Positions 9,134 to 17,083 of a stretch of DNA of 64,000 bases are shown here, piece by piece. This DNA is from Nocardiopsis dassonvillei_B. GTDB lineage: Bacteria > Actinomycetota > Actinomycetes > Streptosporangiales > Streptosporangiaceae. The first letter of the stretch is position 1; each line of letters opens with the position of its first letter. The notes below the pieces were generated by a model. The model searched no databases and was not told the origin of the DNA. It worked only from the letters and a program-made list of their open reading frames with translations. Location: positions 5,890,001-5,954,000 of the forward strand of contig NZ_OZ186815.1 of NCBI RefSeq assembly GCF_964273065.1. The letters run 5' to 3'. The position numbers and the translations under genes are program-made.

Positions 9134-10162
9134 ATGAATCACATGAGGCCTTACGACGCGTTTCTGCTGATCTCCTTCGGCGGCCCGGAGGGCGAGGACG
9201 AGGTCATCCCGTTCCTGGAGAACGTCACGCGCGGACGCAACATCCCGCGCGAGCGGCTCGCGGAGGTCGGCGAGCACTACTTCCTCTTCGGAGGGGTCAG
9301 CCCGATCAACCGACAGTGCCGCGACCTGCTCGCCGCCGTCACCGAGAAGTTCGCCGCCGACGGCATCGACCTGCCGGTCTACTGGGGCAACCGGTTCTGG
9401 GCGCCGATGCTCGCCGACACCCTCGAGCAGATGAGGGAGGACGGGGTGCGGCGCGTGCTGGCGCTGCCCACCTCCGCCTACTGCAACTGGTCGAGCCGCA
9501 CCGCCTACCTGGAGGACATCGACCGCGCCCGCGCCGCCCTGGGCGAGGGCGCCCCCGAGGTCGACCTGATCCGGCCCTTCTACGACCACCCCGGGTTCAT
9601 CGAGCCCCTGGCCGAGCACACCCGCGCCGCCCTGGACGCGCTCCCCGCCGCCCAGCGCGAGGAGGCCCACCTGCTGTTCTCCGCGCACTCCATCCCCACC
9701 TCGATGGCCCTGGAGAGCGGCGGCCCCGAACTGGGCTTCGGCCCCGAGGGCGCCTACGGTGCCCAGCTCGCCCAGGCCGCCCGCCTGGTCGTGGAGCGGC
9801 TCGACCGCGAGTACCCCTTCGAGGTGGTCTACCAGAGCCGCAGCGGCCCCCCCTCCCAGCCCTGGCTGGAGCCCGACGTCAACGACCGCATGGAGGAGCT
9901 CGCCCGCGAGGGCGTTCCCGCCGTCGTCGTCATCCCGCACGGGTTCGTCTCCGACCACATGGAGGTCAAGTTCGACCTCGACGTGGAGGCCCGCCGGACC
10001 GCCGAGAAGCTGGGCATCGGGTACGAGCGCGCGCTCACCCCGGGCACCCACCCGGCCTTCGTCGCCATGGTCTCCGACCTGGTCCGCGAGTACACCGGGG
10101 GCGGGGAGCGCCGGCGCCTGGGCACGGTCCCCCGGTGCGCCGCCTGCTACTGCCGGGACTGA
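9134..10162 (+). CDS. hemH: Ferrochelatase (coproporphyrin III type)
   Basis: The enzyme inserts ferrous iron into the porphyrin ring; actinobacteria use it on coproporphyrin III (CpfC) in the coproporphyrin-dependent route. The 342-residue product starts MNHMRPYDAFLLISFGGPEG, carries the conserved SAHSIPTSM segment with the likely catalytic His185, and ends in CAACYCRD (Cys335, 338, 340). Together with an internal Cys near residue 117 these could bind the [2Fe-2S] cluster known in actinobacterial ferrochelatases. Length is normal. A perfect terminator follows immediately. Confidence 0.95.
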   Translation: MNHMRPYDAFLLISFGGPEGEDEVIPFLENVTRGRNIPRERLAEVGEHYFLFGGVSPINRQCRDLLAAVTEKFAADGIDLPVYWGNRFWAPMLADTLEQMREDGVRRVLALPTSAYCNWSSRTAYLEDIDRARAALGEGAPEVDLIRPFYDHPGFIEPLAEHTRAALDALPAAQREEAHLLFSAHSIPTSMALESGGPELGFGPEGAYGAQLAQAARLVVERLDREYPFEVVYQSRSGPPSQPWLEPDVNDRMEELAREGVPAVVVIPHGFVSDHMEVKFDLDVEARRTAEKLGIGYERALTPGTHPAFVAMVSDLVREYTGGGERRRLGTVPRCAACYCRD

Positions 10163-10164
10163 CG

Positions 10165-10198
10165 CGAGGGGCCCCGGACCGCAGCACGGGGCCCCTCG
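10165..10198 (+). terminator. Terminator hairpin after hemH
   Basis: A perfect 12-bp inverted repeat (arms CGAGGGGCCCCG and CGGGGCCCCTCG, 10-nt loop) begins 3 nt after the ferrochelatase stop. Confidence 0.75.
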
Positions 10199-10272
10199 GT
10201 AAACGCCGCTGACACCCTGAGGGGATAGGGTGCGACGAAGACCCGAACCCACCCCTCTCAGGAGTCATCGCC

Positions 10273-12309
10273 TTGGTCCGTTCCTGGTACGAACTGCCGG
10301 AATACGTCCGACTGAAGCGCGTCAACGGGCTGCGCCTCTCCCCCGACGGAACCCGTCTGGTCGCGCCCGTCAGCGGCATCGCCCCCGATGCCAAGACCTT
10401 CCACAGCGCCCTGTGGGAGATCGACGTCCGCCCCGAGTCCGAGGGCGGGACCGCCCCGCGCCGCCTCACGCGCGGCGTCAAGGGCGAGAGCACCGCGGGC
10501 TTCCTGCCCGACGGCTCGGTCCTGTTCACCAGCGCCCGCCCCGATCCCGACGCCGAGCCCGAGGAGAAGCCCAAGGCGGCCCTGTGGCTCCTGCCGGCCC
10601 GGGGCGGGGAAGCCCGCCGGGTCGCCTCCCGGCCCGGCGGCGTCGGCGCCTTCACCGTCGCCCGCGACTCCGGCCTGGTCGCCTTCATCTCCGCGACCCT
10701 GCCCGGCAGCCAGAACGGGGAGGACGAGGCCGAGGCCCGCAAGGCCCGCACCGAGGCGGGCGTCACCGCGATCCTGCACGAGTCGCTCCCGGTCCGCTAC
10801 TGGGACAGCGACATCGGCCCGGACCACCCGCGCTTCTTCGTCGCCGAGCCGCCCGCAGACGTCGAGTCCCCCCTGGGGGAGCCCCGCGACCTCACCCCCG
10901 ACGCGGGCAAGGCCCTGCTCAACGCCCAGGGCTCGCTCACCCCGGACGGCACCGCCCTGGTCACCACCTGGAACGTGCCCATCGGCAAGGGCGGCCAGCG
11001 CAGCGACCTCGTCACCGTCGACACCGCCACCGGGGAGCGCACCACCCTCCTCAGCAGGGAGGGCCACGACCTGGGCTCCCCCCTGGTCTCCCCGGACGGC
11101 CGCCTCATCGCCTACTCGCACGGCTTCGAGGGCGACTACGACGGCGAGCCGCGCGACTACCAGCTGTGGGTCCTGAACCGGGAGACCGGCGAGACCTCCC
11201 CGGTCCACCCGGGCCTGGAGCTGTGGGCCCGGGACTTCGCCTGGTCCGCCGACTCCGGATCGCTGTTCATCGTCGCCGACGAGAACGGCCGCCGCCCCGT
11301 CTTCCGCGCCGACCTGGCGGCCGGCACCGTCACCCGCATCACCGGCGACCACGGCGCCTACAGCGAGCTCAACCCGTCCCCGGACGGCCGGTACGTGTAC
11401 GCGCTGCGCGACGCCTGGGACGCCCCGCCCGCCCCGGTCCGCCTGGACGCGGCCGCCGCCGACGGTGAGCCCGAGTACCTGCGCACCCCCGGCTCGGAGC
11501 TCACCATGCCGGGCACCCTCACCGAGATCGAGACCACCGCCGACGACGGCACCCGCATCCGCTCCTGGCTGGTGCTGCCCGAGGAGGCCTCCGCCTCGGC
11601 CCCGGCCCCGCTGGTGCTGTGGGTGCACGGCGGCCCGTACATGAGCTTCAACGGCTGGTCGTGGCGCTGGAACCCGTGGATCCTCGCGGCGAGGGGCTAC
11701 GCCGTCCTGCTCCCGGACCCCGCGCTGTCCACCGGCTACGGCCAGGACATGCTGCGCCGGGCCTGGGGCAAGTGGGGGCCGCGCGTGTTCGCCGACGTCA
11801 TGGCGATCACCGACGCCGCGGTGGCCCGTGAGGACATCGACGCCGGGCGCACCGCCATGATGGGCGGCTCCTTCGGCGGCTACATGGCCAACTGGATCGC
11901 CGGGCACACCGACCGGTTCAAGGCCATCGTCTCCCACGCCTCCCTGTGGGGCCTGGACGCGTTCAACGGCACCACCGACTACCCGCCGGTGTGGGAGTAC
12001 GAGTTCGGCACCCCGCTGGAGCAGCCGGAGCGGTACCTGCTCAACTCCCCGCACCTGCACGCGCCGAACATCACCACGCCGATGCTGGTGATCCACGGTG
12101 ACAAGGACTACCGGGTGCCCATCGGCGAGGGGCTGCGCCTGTGGCGCGACCTCCAGCTGTACGGGGTGGACTCCAAGTTCCTGTACTTCCCGGACGAGAA
12201 CCACTGGATCCTCACCCCGGGCAACGCGCAGATCTGGTACGAGACCGTCTTCGCGTTCCTGGACCACCACGTCCACGGCAAGGAATGGGCCAGGCCCGAA
12301 CTCCTCTGA
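10273..12309 (+). CDS. S9 family serine peptidase (prolyl oligopeptidase/acylaminoacyl-peptidase type)
   Basis: The 678-residue product has an N-terminal beta-propeller region with repeated sheet motifs and a C-terminal alpha/beta hydrolase domain from about residue 430. The nucleophile lies in GGSFGGYMANW (Ser533), with the likely Asp in HGDKDYRVP and His in DENHWI. No signal peptide is visible, so it probably trims peptides in the cytoplasm. The start is TTG at 10273: AGGAG lies 8 nt upstream and no ATG or GTG is better placed. A TAGGGT box near 10226 may be its promoter. Confidence 0.92.
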   Translation: MVRSWYELPEYVRLKRVNGLRLSPDGTRLVAPVSGIAPDAKTFHSALWEIDVRPESEGGTAPRRLTRGVKGESTAGFLPDGSVLFTSARPDPDAEPEEKPKAALWLLPARGGEARRVASRPGGVGAFTVARDSGLVAFISATLPGSQNGEDEAEARKARTEAGVTAILHESLPVRYWDSDIGPDHPRFFVAEPPADVESPLGEPRDLTPDAGKALLNAQGSLTPDGTALVTTWNVPIGKGGQRSDLVTVDTATGERTTLLSREGHDLGSPLVSPDGRLIAYSHGFEGDYDGEPRDYQLWVLNRETGETSPVHPGLELWARDFAWSADSGSLFIVADENGRRPVFRADLAAGTVTRITGDHGAYSELNPSPDGRYVYALRDAWDAPPAPVRLDAAAADGEPEYLRTPGSELTMPGTLTEIETTADDGTRIRSWLVLPEEASASAPAPLVLWVHGGPYMSFNGWSWRWNPWILAARGYAVLLPDPALSTGYGQDMLRRAWGKWGPRVFADVMAITDAAVAREDIDAGRTAMMGGSFGGYMANWIAGHTDRFKAIVSHASLWGLDAFNGTTDYPPVWEYEFGTPLEQPERYLLNSPHLHAPNITTPMLVIHGDKDYRVPIGEGLRLWRDLQLYGVDSKFLYFPDENHWILTPGNAQIWYETVFAFLDHHVHGKEWARPELL

Positions 12310-12315
12310 CCGGCC

Positions 12316-12347
12316 CCCGGGCGGCCGGGCCATCCCGGCCGCCCGGG
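12316..12347. terminator. Bidirectional terminator between peptidase and GNAT genes
   Basis: A perfect 14-bp inverted repeat with a 4-nt loop (arms CCCGGGCGGCCGGG and CCCGGCCGCCCGGG) fills nearly the whole space between the two convergent stop codons. Confidence 0.8.
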
Positions 12348-12350
12348 TCC

Positions 12351-12803
12351 TCAGGGGCGCCAGACGTAGCGCACGTCGGGTTCGCGCTCCTCGTTGCGCG
12401 ACCCGTCGGTCTCCTCCACCGCCGCGAAGCCGTGCCGCTCGTAGAAGCGCCGTGCGGGCGCGTTGACACGGAACGTCCACAGTTCCAGACCCCGCGGGCG
12501 CCTCTGCTTGGCCAGGCCGACCATCCGGTCGCCCAGGCCCCGGCCCCGCCACCCGGGCTCCAGGTAGAGCTGGTCCAGCGCGTTCCCGTCCAGGACCAGC
12601 AGGCCCACGACCCGGCCGCCGACGGTGCAGACCCAGCACTCCCGCCCGGGCACCACCACATGCGCGAACCAGGCGCGGACCGCCTCGTCGCCGTGCGCGC
12701 GGCGCACGGCGGGCAGGGCGGCGGCGAAGGAACGCAGCCACACCCCGGCCATGGCCTCGGCGTCGGCCGCCCCCGCCCGCCGCAGGACCGCACCACCGTC
12801 CAC
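12351..12803 (-). CDS. GNAT family N-acetyltransferase
   Basis: The product (150 residues from GTG 12803) has the GNAT fold: beta strands with VVGLLVLDGNALDQLYLEPGWRGRGLG, where the RGRGLG loop contacts acetyl-CoA, and the late APARRFYERHGF motif. The acceptor substrate is unknown. GTG 12803 has GGGGAG 6 nt upstream. GTG 12830 is an alternative: it overlaps the stop of the upstream gene (GTGA), which would couple translation but has no Shine-Dalgarno. Either way it is co-transcribed with the small upstream gene. Confidence 0.85.
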   Translation of the reverse strand: MDGGAVLRRAGAADAEAMAGVWLRSFAAALPAVRRAHGDEAVRAWFAHVVVPGRECWVCTVGGRVVGLLVLDGNALDQLYLEPGWRGRGLGDRMVGLAKQRRPRGLELWTFRVNAPARRFYERHGFAAVEETDGSRNEEREPDVRYVWRP

Positions 12804-12826
12804 CCGGACCTCCCCGCCGTCTCTCC

Positions 12827-13246
12827 TCACCGGCCCGGACCGCGCAGCAGCGGTACCGGACCGTCGGTCCCCAGAGCCTTTCCGACCCGTCCCCCCGCGT
12901 ACCGGGCGGACGCGAAGGCGACGTACCCCGTGTGCACCTCCGGGGCGGTGAGCACCGGCGCCGCCGACACCCGCGCGGTCACCGGCCGGTCCGGAGCGCC
13001 CCGGGCGGCCGGCGCCGGTACGGACCGTGCGAACGCCGCCCCGCGCCGCGGGAGCACGCCCGGGTCGTGGGTGCCGCCGTCGGGGACGCCGCGGCCGCCG
13101 TCGGCCGCCCCGCGGTCCACGGCGTCCGGGAACGCCGCCCGGGGACCGCGGTGGGACCGTGTCGGCGCGCGCAGCAGGTACGCGTCCGCGGGGCCGTGCC
13201 CCGACAGCAGCGCCCGGGCCGCGAGCGTGCACCGTTCCTGCTCCAT
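12827..13246 (-). CDS. Hypothetical protein, 139 residues
   Basis: I do not recognise this protein. The start MEQERCTLAARALLSGHG at 13246 is preceded by GGAGGGG at good spacing. The sequence is Ala/Gly/Arg/Pro-rich with no obvious domain, membrane segment or signal peptide. It ends by overlapping the GTG at 12830 of the acetyltransferase frame, so the two look like an operon. Composition leaves some doubt that it is translated. Confidence 0.5.
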   Translation of the reverse strand: MEQERCTLAARALLSGHGPADAYLLRAPTRSHRGPRAAFPDAVDRGAADGGRGVPDGGTHDPGVLPRRGAAFARSVPAPAARGAPDRPVTARVSAAPVLTAPEVHTGYVAFASARYAGGRVGKALGTDGPVPLLRGPGR

Positions 13247-13386
13247 GGGCCCCCTCCGAGTCCGGCGGGCATCGTATCGCCACGCCCGGATCCGGCCGGA
13301 CCCGGAGGGTCGGCGCCGGACGGAGTTCACCCCGGCGGCGTAGAGTGCGGACCGGACACGACGTCTGAAGTTCGGAGAGCGGAGCA

Positions 13387-14199
13387 GTGACCGGCATCCA
13401 CAGCACACCACCCGACCCGCGGGCCCTGCGCGACCTGGCCGTGCGGGTGGCGACCGAGGCGGGCGAGCTCGCCGCCGAGGGGCAGGCGGGCGTCACCGTG
13501 CTCGACACCAAGTCGAGCCCCACCGACGTCGTCACCAAGATGGACCGGGCCGTCGAGGAGCTCATCCGCTCCCGCCTGCTGGCGGCCCGCCCCGGCGACG
13601 CGATCCTGGGCGAGGAGGGAGGGGAGGAGAGCGGCGACGGCGGAGTGCGCTGGGTGGTCGACCCCATCGACGGCACCGTCAACTACCTCTACGGGCAGCC
13701 GGACTGGGGCGTGGCGATCGCCGCCGAGGTCGACGGCGAAGTGGTCGCGGCGGCGGTGGGCGTCCCGCGGCGCGGCGAGCTGTACGAGGCCGTGCTGGGC
13801 GAGGGGGCGCGGCGCAACGGCGAGCCCCTCCAGGCGCCGCCCGCGGTGCCGCTGGAGCAGGCGCTGGTCGCCACAGGCTTCGGCTACTTCGCCGAACGCC
13901 GAGCCCAGCAGGCGCGCGTGCTCCTCGAGGTCATCCCGCGCATCCGGGACATCCGCCGGGGCGGCTCGGCCGCCGTGGACCTGACGGGGCTGGCGGCGGG
14001 CCGTGCCGACGCCTTCTACGAGCGCGGGCTGAACGTGTGGGACTGGGCCGCGCCCGGGCTGATCGCCTCCGAGGCGGGTATCCGTGTGGGGGGCCTGAAC
14101 GGCGGACCTCCCGCGAACGACCTGGTCATCGCGGCGCGACCGGAGCTGTACGACGCGCTGGACGCCCTCCTGGCGCCGCTGGGCGCCGACCGGGACTGA
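13387..14199 (+). CDS. Inositol monophosphatase family protein (SuhB-like)
   Basis: The 270-residue product is a magnesium-dependent phosphatase of the IMPase superfamily, which removes phosphate from inositol phosphates, histidinol phosphate or similar. Metal-binding motifs are clear: GEEGGEE near residue 77, DPIDGTVNYLYG with Asp92, and WDWAAPGLI near 220. The GTG at 13387 has AGAGCGGAG upstream and a TAGAGT box about 45 nt upstream. The exact substrate cannot be assigned from sequence. A 16-bp terminator follows. Confidence 0.9.
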   Translation: MTGIHSTPPDPRALRDLAVRVATEAGELAAEGQAGVTVLDTKSSPTDVVTKMDRAVEELIRSRLLAARPGDAILGEEGGEESGDGGVRWVVDPIDGTVNYLYGQPDWGVAIAAEVDGEVVAAAVGVPRRGELYEAVLGEGARRNGEPLQAPPAVPLEQALVATGFGYFAERRAQQARVLLEVIPRIRDIRRGGSAAVDLTGLAAGRADAFYERGLNVWDWAAPGLIASEAGIRVGGLNGGPPANDLVIAARPELYDALDALLAPLGADRD

Positions 14200-14203
14200 C
14201 ACG

Positions 14204-14238
14204 CGGGGCGCGGCGGGGACGATCCCCGCCGCGCCCCG
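14204..14238. terminator. Bidirectional terminator
   Basis: A perfect 16-bp inverted repeat with a 3-nt loop lies 4 nt after the IMPase stop and before the convergent 53-residue gene. Confidence 0.8.
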
Positions 14239-14285
14239 TCGACCGGATGGGCCGCGTCCCGGTCCCGTGGGATCCGGGCGCCGGC

Positions 14286-14447
14286 TCAGGCGCAGTCGAT
14301 GCCGTTGCGAGCCGCGATGCGGTACAGGTCCTCGAGCTCCGACGTGTGGGTGTCGATGAGGAACTCGTCGCCGGCGGCCTGCGCCGACTGCAGTGCACCG
14401 CGGGTCTCGTTGATACGGACCTTGATCTCCGCGAAGAACTCGCCCAT
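14286..14447 (-). CDS. Small conserved-looking protein, 53 residues
   Basis: MGEFFAEIKVRINETRGALQ begins a 53-residue, mostly helical and acidic protein ending RNGIDCA. Similar-length helical proteins occur next to housekeeping genes in actinomycetes, but no function is known to me. ATG 14447 is chosen over an upstream in-frame start because GGAAGAGGTG precedes it and the first hydrophobic/charged heptads begin there. A short coiled coil is possible. Confidence 0.7.
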   Translation of the reverse strand: MGEFFAEIKVRINETRGALQSAQAAGDEFLIDTHTSELEDLYRIAARNGIDCA

Positions 14448-14672
14448 TGCACCTCTTCCAGGGGTAGGCACCGGAGTACTCCCGTGCTCCGGTTGCATTC
14501 GGTATCGGGCACGTGGCGGTGCGTGCGCGATGCGGTGTGGTCACGTCCCTGTGACATGCGTGCGCGTCGCGGTCCGGCTCCCGGCCGGGTTCCGCGCGTG
14601 CGTCACTTACGTCTACCGCACTGTGATCCAGGTCAAACCACCACCCCCCGCGCGTGATGCTTCCGTGATCCG

Positions 14673-14724
14673 CCCCGCCGTCGGGGCCGCCTTCCATAAG
14701 ATGGAAAAGCCCCTGTCGGCGGGG
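14673..14724. other. Nested hairpin in the cutRS upstream region
   Basis: Outer arms CCCCGCCG/CGGCGGGG enclose GGGGC/GCCCC and then TTCCAT/ATGGAA around a 3-nt loop, giving 19 base pairs with small internal loops. The inner AT-containing part makes a chance GC palindrome less likely. Role unknown; it could be the end or body of a small RNA on either strand. Confidence 0.45.
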
Positions 14725-14729
14725 TCGCG

Positions 14730-14793
14730 GCGCTCCGCGCGGCGGCGGCCCGCGCACGGGTGCGGGCCGCGCTCCCGGGCCCGCGCGGAGCGT
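14730..14793. other. Second nested inverted repeat in the cutRS upstream region
   Basis: Outer 12-bp arms (CGCTCCGCGCGG and CCGCGCGGAGCG) enclose an inner perfect 9-bp hairpin (GCGGCCCGC/GCGGGCCGC). No U-run follows on either side. Possibly a terminator or a structured RNA element. Confidence 0.4.
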
Positions 14794-14842
14794 GTCCCAT
14801 CACACATGTGCGCGTAAAGCCCGATGCTTACTTGTTTCTTAT

Positions 14843-14864
14843 TCTTGATGTGTCAGATTCAAGA
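14843..14864. promoter_or_regulatory. AT-rich dyad upstream of cutRS
   Basis: TCTTGA and TCAAGA arms are separated by 10 bp inside an unusually AT-rich stretch (about 14820-14870). This resembles an operator or the promoter core for the transcript that reads through the two hairpins into cutR. Confidence 0.4.
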
Positions 14865-14876
14865 TGTGCGGGGTTA

Positions 14877-14915
14877 CGCCGCCGTCGGCGGTTGGGGGAT
14901 TCGCCGACGGCGGCG
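14877..14915. other. Hairpin 1 with TTGGGGGAT loop
   Basis: A perfect 14-bp stem (inner arms GCCGCCGTCGGCG and CGCCGACGGCGGC) displays the loop GTTGGGGGATT. The loop word is shared with hairpin 2 at 15070-15107, while the stems differ, which suggests that the loop itself is selected. Confidence 0.5.
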
Positions 14916-15069
14916 CCCCGTGCACGAGGGGGTCGCGAGACTCCCGGCCCAGCGCCCGTTCCGGCGCGGGGTGAGGACGAGGTGGCCGGTTCGCGCCGAC
15001 GGCGCGACGGGTTTACCGTCTCCTTACCCCCGCCGTGAGAGAACGGTTGACGCGGCCGGGACCGAGAAC

Positions 15070-15107
15070 GCCGCTGCCGGTGTGTTGGGGGATGCGCCGG
15101 CAGCGGC
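15070..15107 (+). other. Hairpin 2 with the same loop, before cutR
   Basis: An 11-bp stem (arms GCCGCTGCCGG and CCGGCAGCGGC) carries the loop TGTGTTGGGGGATGCG. On the plus strand it is followed by CCCTTTTC, so it could act as an intrinsic attenuator 33 nt upstream of the cutR start. The shared TTGGGGGAT word with hairpin 1 is the notable feature. Confidence 0.5.
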
Positions 15108-15140
15108 CCCTTTTCTCCCAGGTACCGAAGAGGACTTGAC

Positions 15141-15794
15141 GTGCGTGTACTCGTGGTCGAAGACGAGCGTGTCCTGGCCGACGCCGTGGCGGTGGGCCTG
15201 CGCCGCGAGGCCATGGCGGTGGACGTGGTCTATGACGGCGACACCGCCCTGGAGCACACCGCGGTCAACGACTACGACGTCGTCGTACTGGACCGCGACC
15301 TGCCCGGCACCCACGGCGACGACGTCGCCCGCACCCTGGTGGCCGAGAGCTACAACGGGCGCATCCTGATGCTCACCGCCTCCGACGCCGTCCACGACAA
15401 GGTCGAGGGCCTGCGCCTGGGCGCCGACGACTACCTGGCCAAGCCCTTCGCCTTCCCCGAGCTGGTGGCCCGCGTGCAGGCGCTGGCCCGGCGCTCCACC
15501 CCGCCGCTGCCCCCGGTCCTGGAGCGGCACGGCATCACGCTCGACCCGGCCAACCACCGCGTCCACCGGGACGGCCGGGAGATCTCCGTGACACCCAAGG
15601 AGTTCGCGGTGCTCCAGGTCCTCATGCGCGCCCAGGGCACCGTGGTCAGCGCCGAGGGGCTGCTGGAGAAGGCCTGGGACGAGAACGCCGACCCCTTCAC
15701 CAACGTCGTGCGGGTCACCGTCATGACCCTGCGCAAGAAGCTCGGCACCCCGCCGGTCATCCAGACCGTGCCCGGCGCGGGGTACCGGCTGTGA
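15141..15794 (+). CDS. cutR: Response regulator of the OmpR family, CutR-like
   Basis: The 217-residue product (the same length as Streptomyces CutR as I recall it) has a receiver domain with acidic pocket VVEDE, the phospho-acceptor Asp in VVVLDRDLPGTHG (near residue 54), the LTAS switch Thr and the KPF Lys. A winged-helix effector domain follows with TPKEFAVLQVLM and NVVRVTVMTLRKKLG. It would control transcription on signal from the adjacent kinase. The GTG start follows AAGAGGACTTGAC. The stop overlaps the kinase start by 4 nt. Confidence 0.85.
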   Translation: MRVLVVEDERVLADAVAVGLRREAMAVDVVYDGDTALEHTAVNDYDVVVLDRDLPGTHGDDVARTLVAESYNGRILMLTASDAVHDKVEGLRLGADDYLAKPFAFPELVARVQALARRSTPPLPPVLERHGITLDPANHRVHRDGREISVTPKEFAVLQVLMRAQGTVVSAEGLLEKAWDENADPFTNVVRVTVMTLRKKLGTPPVIQTVPGAGYRL

Positions 15795-17083
15795 GAGCAC
15801 CCGGACCGGACGACCCCCCGCACCCCGGGGGGCCGCGGACCGCGGCCCCCGCCCACAACGGCGGAGTGGAGCCCACCCGCCCGGGGGACACCGGCACGTG
15901 GCGCAGCCTCAGCACCGCCGACCCGGCCCGTCCGGCGGTCGAGCGGTCGGCGGCCTCCGAGCGGGTCCACCGGTTCGCCGACAACCTCAGCCTGCGCGCC
16001 CGGCTCACGCTCATCTACGGGATGCTGTTCTTCGCCGCGGGCTCGGTGCTGGTCCTGGTCAACTACCTCATCGTGGCGGTTCTGCTCAACGCCCTGCTGA
16101 GCGAGGACAGCGCGGCGGAGCTGGCGGCGCACGGGTACCTCATCGAGGAGGTCCTCACCCACGTCACCCGGTTCTCGCTGCTGGCGCTGTTCCTGGTGGG
16201 ACTGCTCGCGGTGGCCCTCGGGTACGCGGTGGCGGGCCGGGCCCTGTCACCGCTGCAGAAGATCACCCGCATCGCCCGCCGCCTGTCCGAGCGCGACCTG
16301 CACGAGCGCATCGCGCTGTCCGGGCCCGACGACGAGATCCGCGAACTGGCCGACACCTTCGACGGCATGCTCGAACGCCTGGACCGCGCCTTCGACGGCC
16401 AGCGCCGGTTCGTCGCCAACGCCTCCCACGAGCTGCGCACGCCCCTGGCGATCAACCGCACCCTGCTGGAGGTGGCGCTCAGCGCCCCCGACGCCTCCCC
16501 CGACCTGAAGTCCGTCGGCCGGACCCTGCTGGAGACCAACGCCCGCCACGAGCGCCTCATCGACGGTCTGCTCTTCCTCGCGAAGAGCGACCGCGAGCTG
16601 GAGGTGCGCGCCCGCGTCGACCTGGGCGAGGTGGCCGGGACGGTGCTCAGCCAGCTCTCCGCCGACGTCGCCGAGTCCGGGCTCGCCCTGCGCAAGGACC
16701 TGCGCCCGGCCGTGGTCGTGGGCGACCCGGTCCTGCTGGAGCGGCTGGTCGCCAACCTGGTGGAGAACGCCCTCAAGTACAACGTCCCCGACGGTGAGAT
16801 CACCGTCCGCAGCGGCCTGTACGAGGGACGCCCGGCCGTGCAGGTGGAGAACACCGGCAAGGTGATCCCCGCCTACGAGATCGAGGGCCTCTTCGAGCCG
16901 TTCCGGCGGGGCTCGGGCGACCGGGTGGGATCGGGCCGCAGCGCCGGGCTGGGCCTGTCCATCGTCCGCTCGGTGGTGCGCGCCCACGAAGGCGTGGTCA
17001 CCGCGTGGCCGCGTTCGGGCGGCGGACTGGTGATCACGGTCTGCCTTCCCGTCCCATCAGGCGAGACGCCCGAACGGCGCTGA
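15791..17083 (+). CDS. cutS: Sensor histidine kinase, CutS-like
   Basis: The 430-residue membrane kinase has a cytoplasmic Pro-rich N-terminus, TM1 near residues 70-95, a short extracytoplasmic loop, TM2 near 118-140, a HAMP domain, the H-box NASHELRTPL with the phosphorylated His near 216, an N-box LVENALKYN, and a G-box GLGLSIV. The sensing loop is only about 25 residues, as in CutS-type kinases, so the signal may be read in or at the membrane. It is translationally coupled to cutR through GTGA. A 7-bp GGGCCCT/AGGGCCC repeat follows the stop. Confidence 0.88.
   Translation: MRAPGPDDPPHPGGPRTAAPAHNGGVEPTRPGDTGTWRSLSTADPARPAVERSAASERVHRFADNLSLRARLTLIYGMLFFAAGSVLVLVNYLIVAVLLNALLSEDSAAELAAHGYLIEEVLTHVTRFSLLALFLVGLLAVALGYAVAGRALSPLQKITRIARRLSERDLHERIALSGPDDEIRELADTFDGMLERLDRAFDGQRRFVANASHELRTPLAINRTLLEVALSAPDASPDLKSVGRTLLETNARHERLIDGLLFLAKSDRELEVRARVDLGEVAGTVLSQLSADVAESGLALRKDLRPAVVVGDPVLLERLVANLVENALKYNVPDGEITVRSGLYEGRPAVQVENTGKVIPAYEIEGLFEPFRRGSGDRVGSGRSAGLGLSIVRSVVRAHEGVVTAWPRSGGGLVITVCLPVPSGETPERR

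Noticed and set aside
14641..14652. A CCCCCC run considered as a 6C small RNA loop
   Set aside because: No stem flanks it and no partner loop with six C lies nearby.
14877..15107. Minus-strand reading of the two hairpins as a 6C RNA
   Set aside because: The loops would contain only five C and the hairpins are about 155 nt apart, whereas 6C RNA hairpins are adjacent. Kept as an unexplained pair instead.
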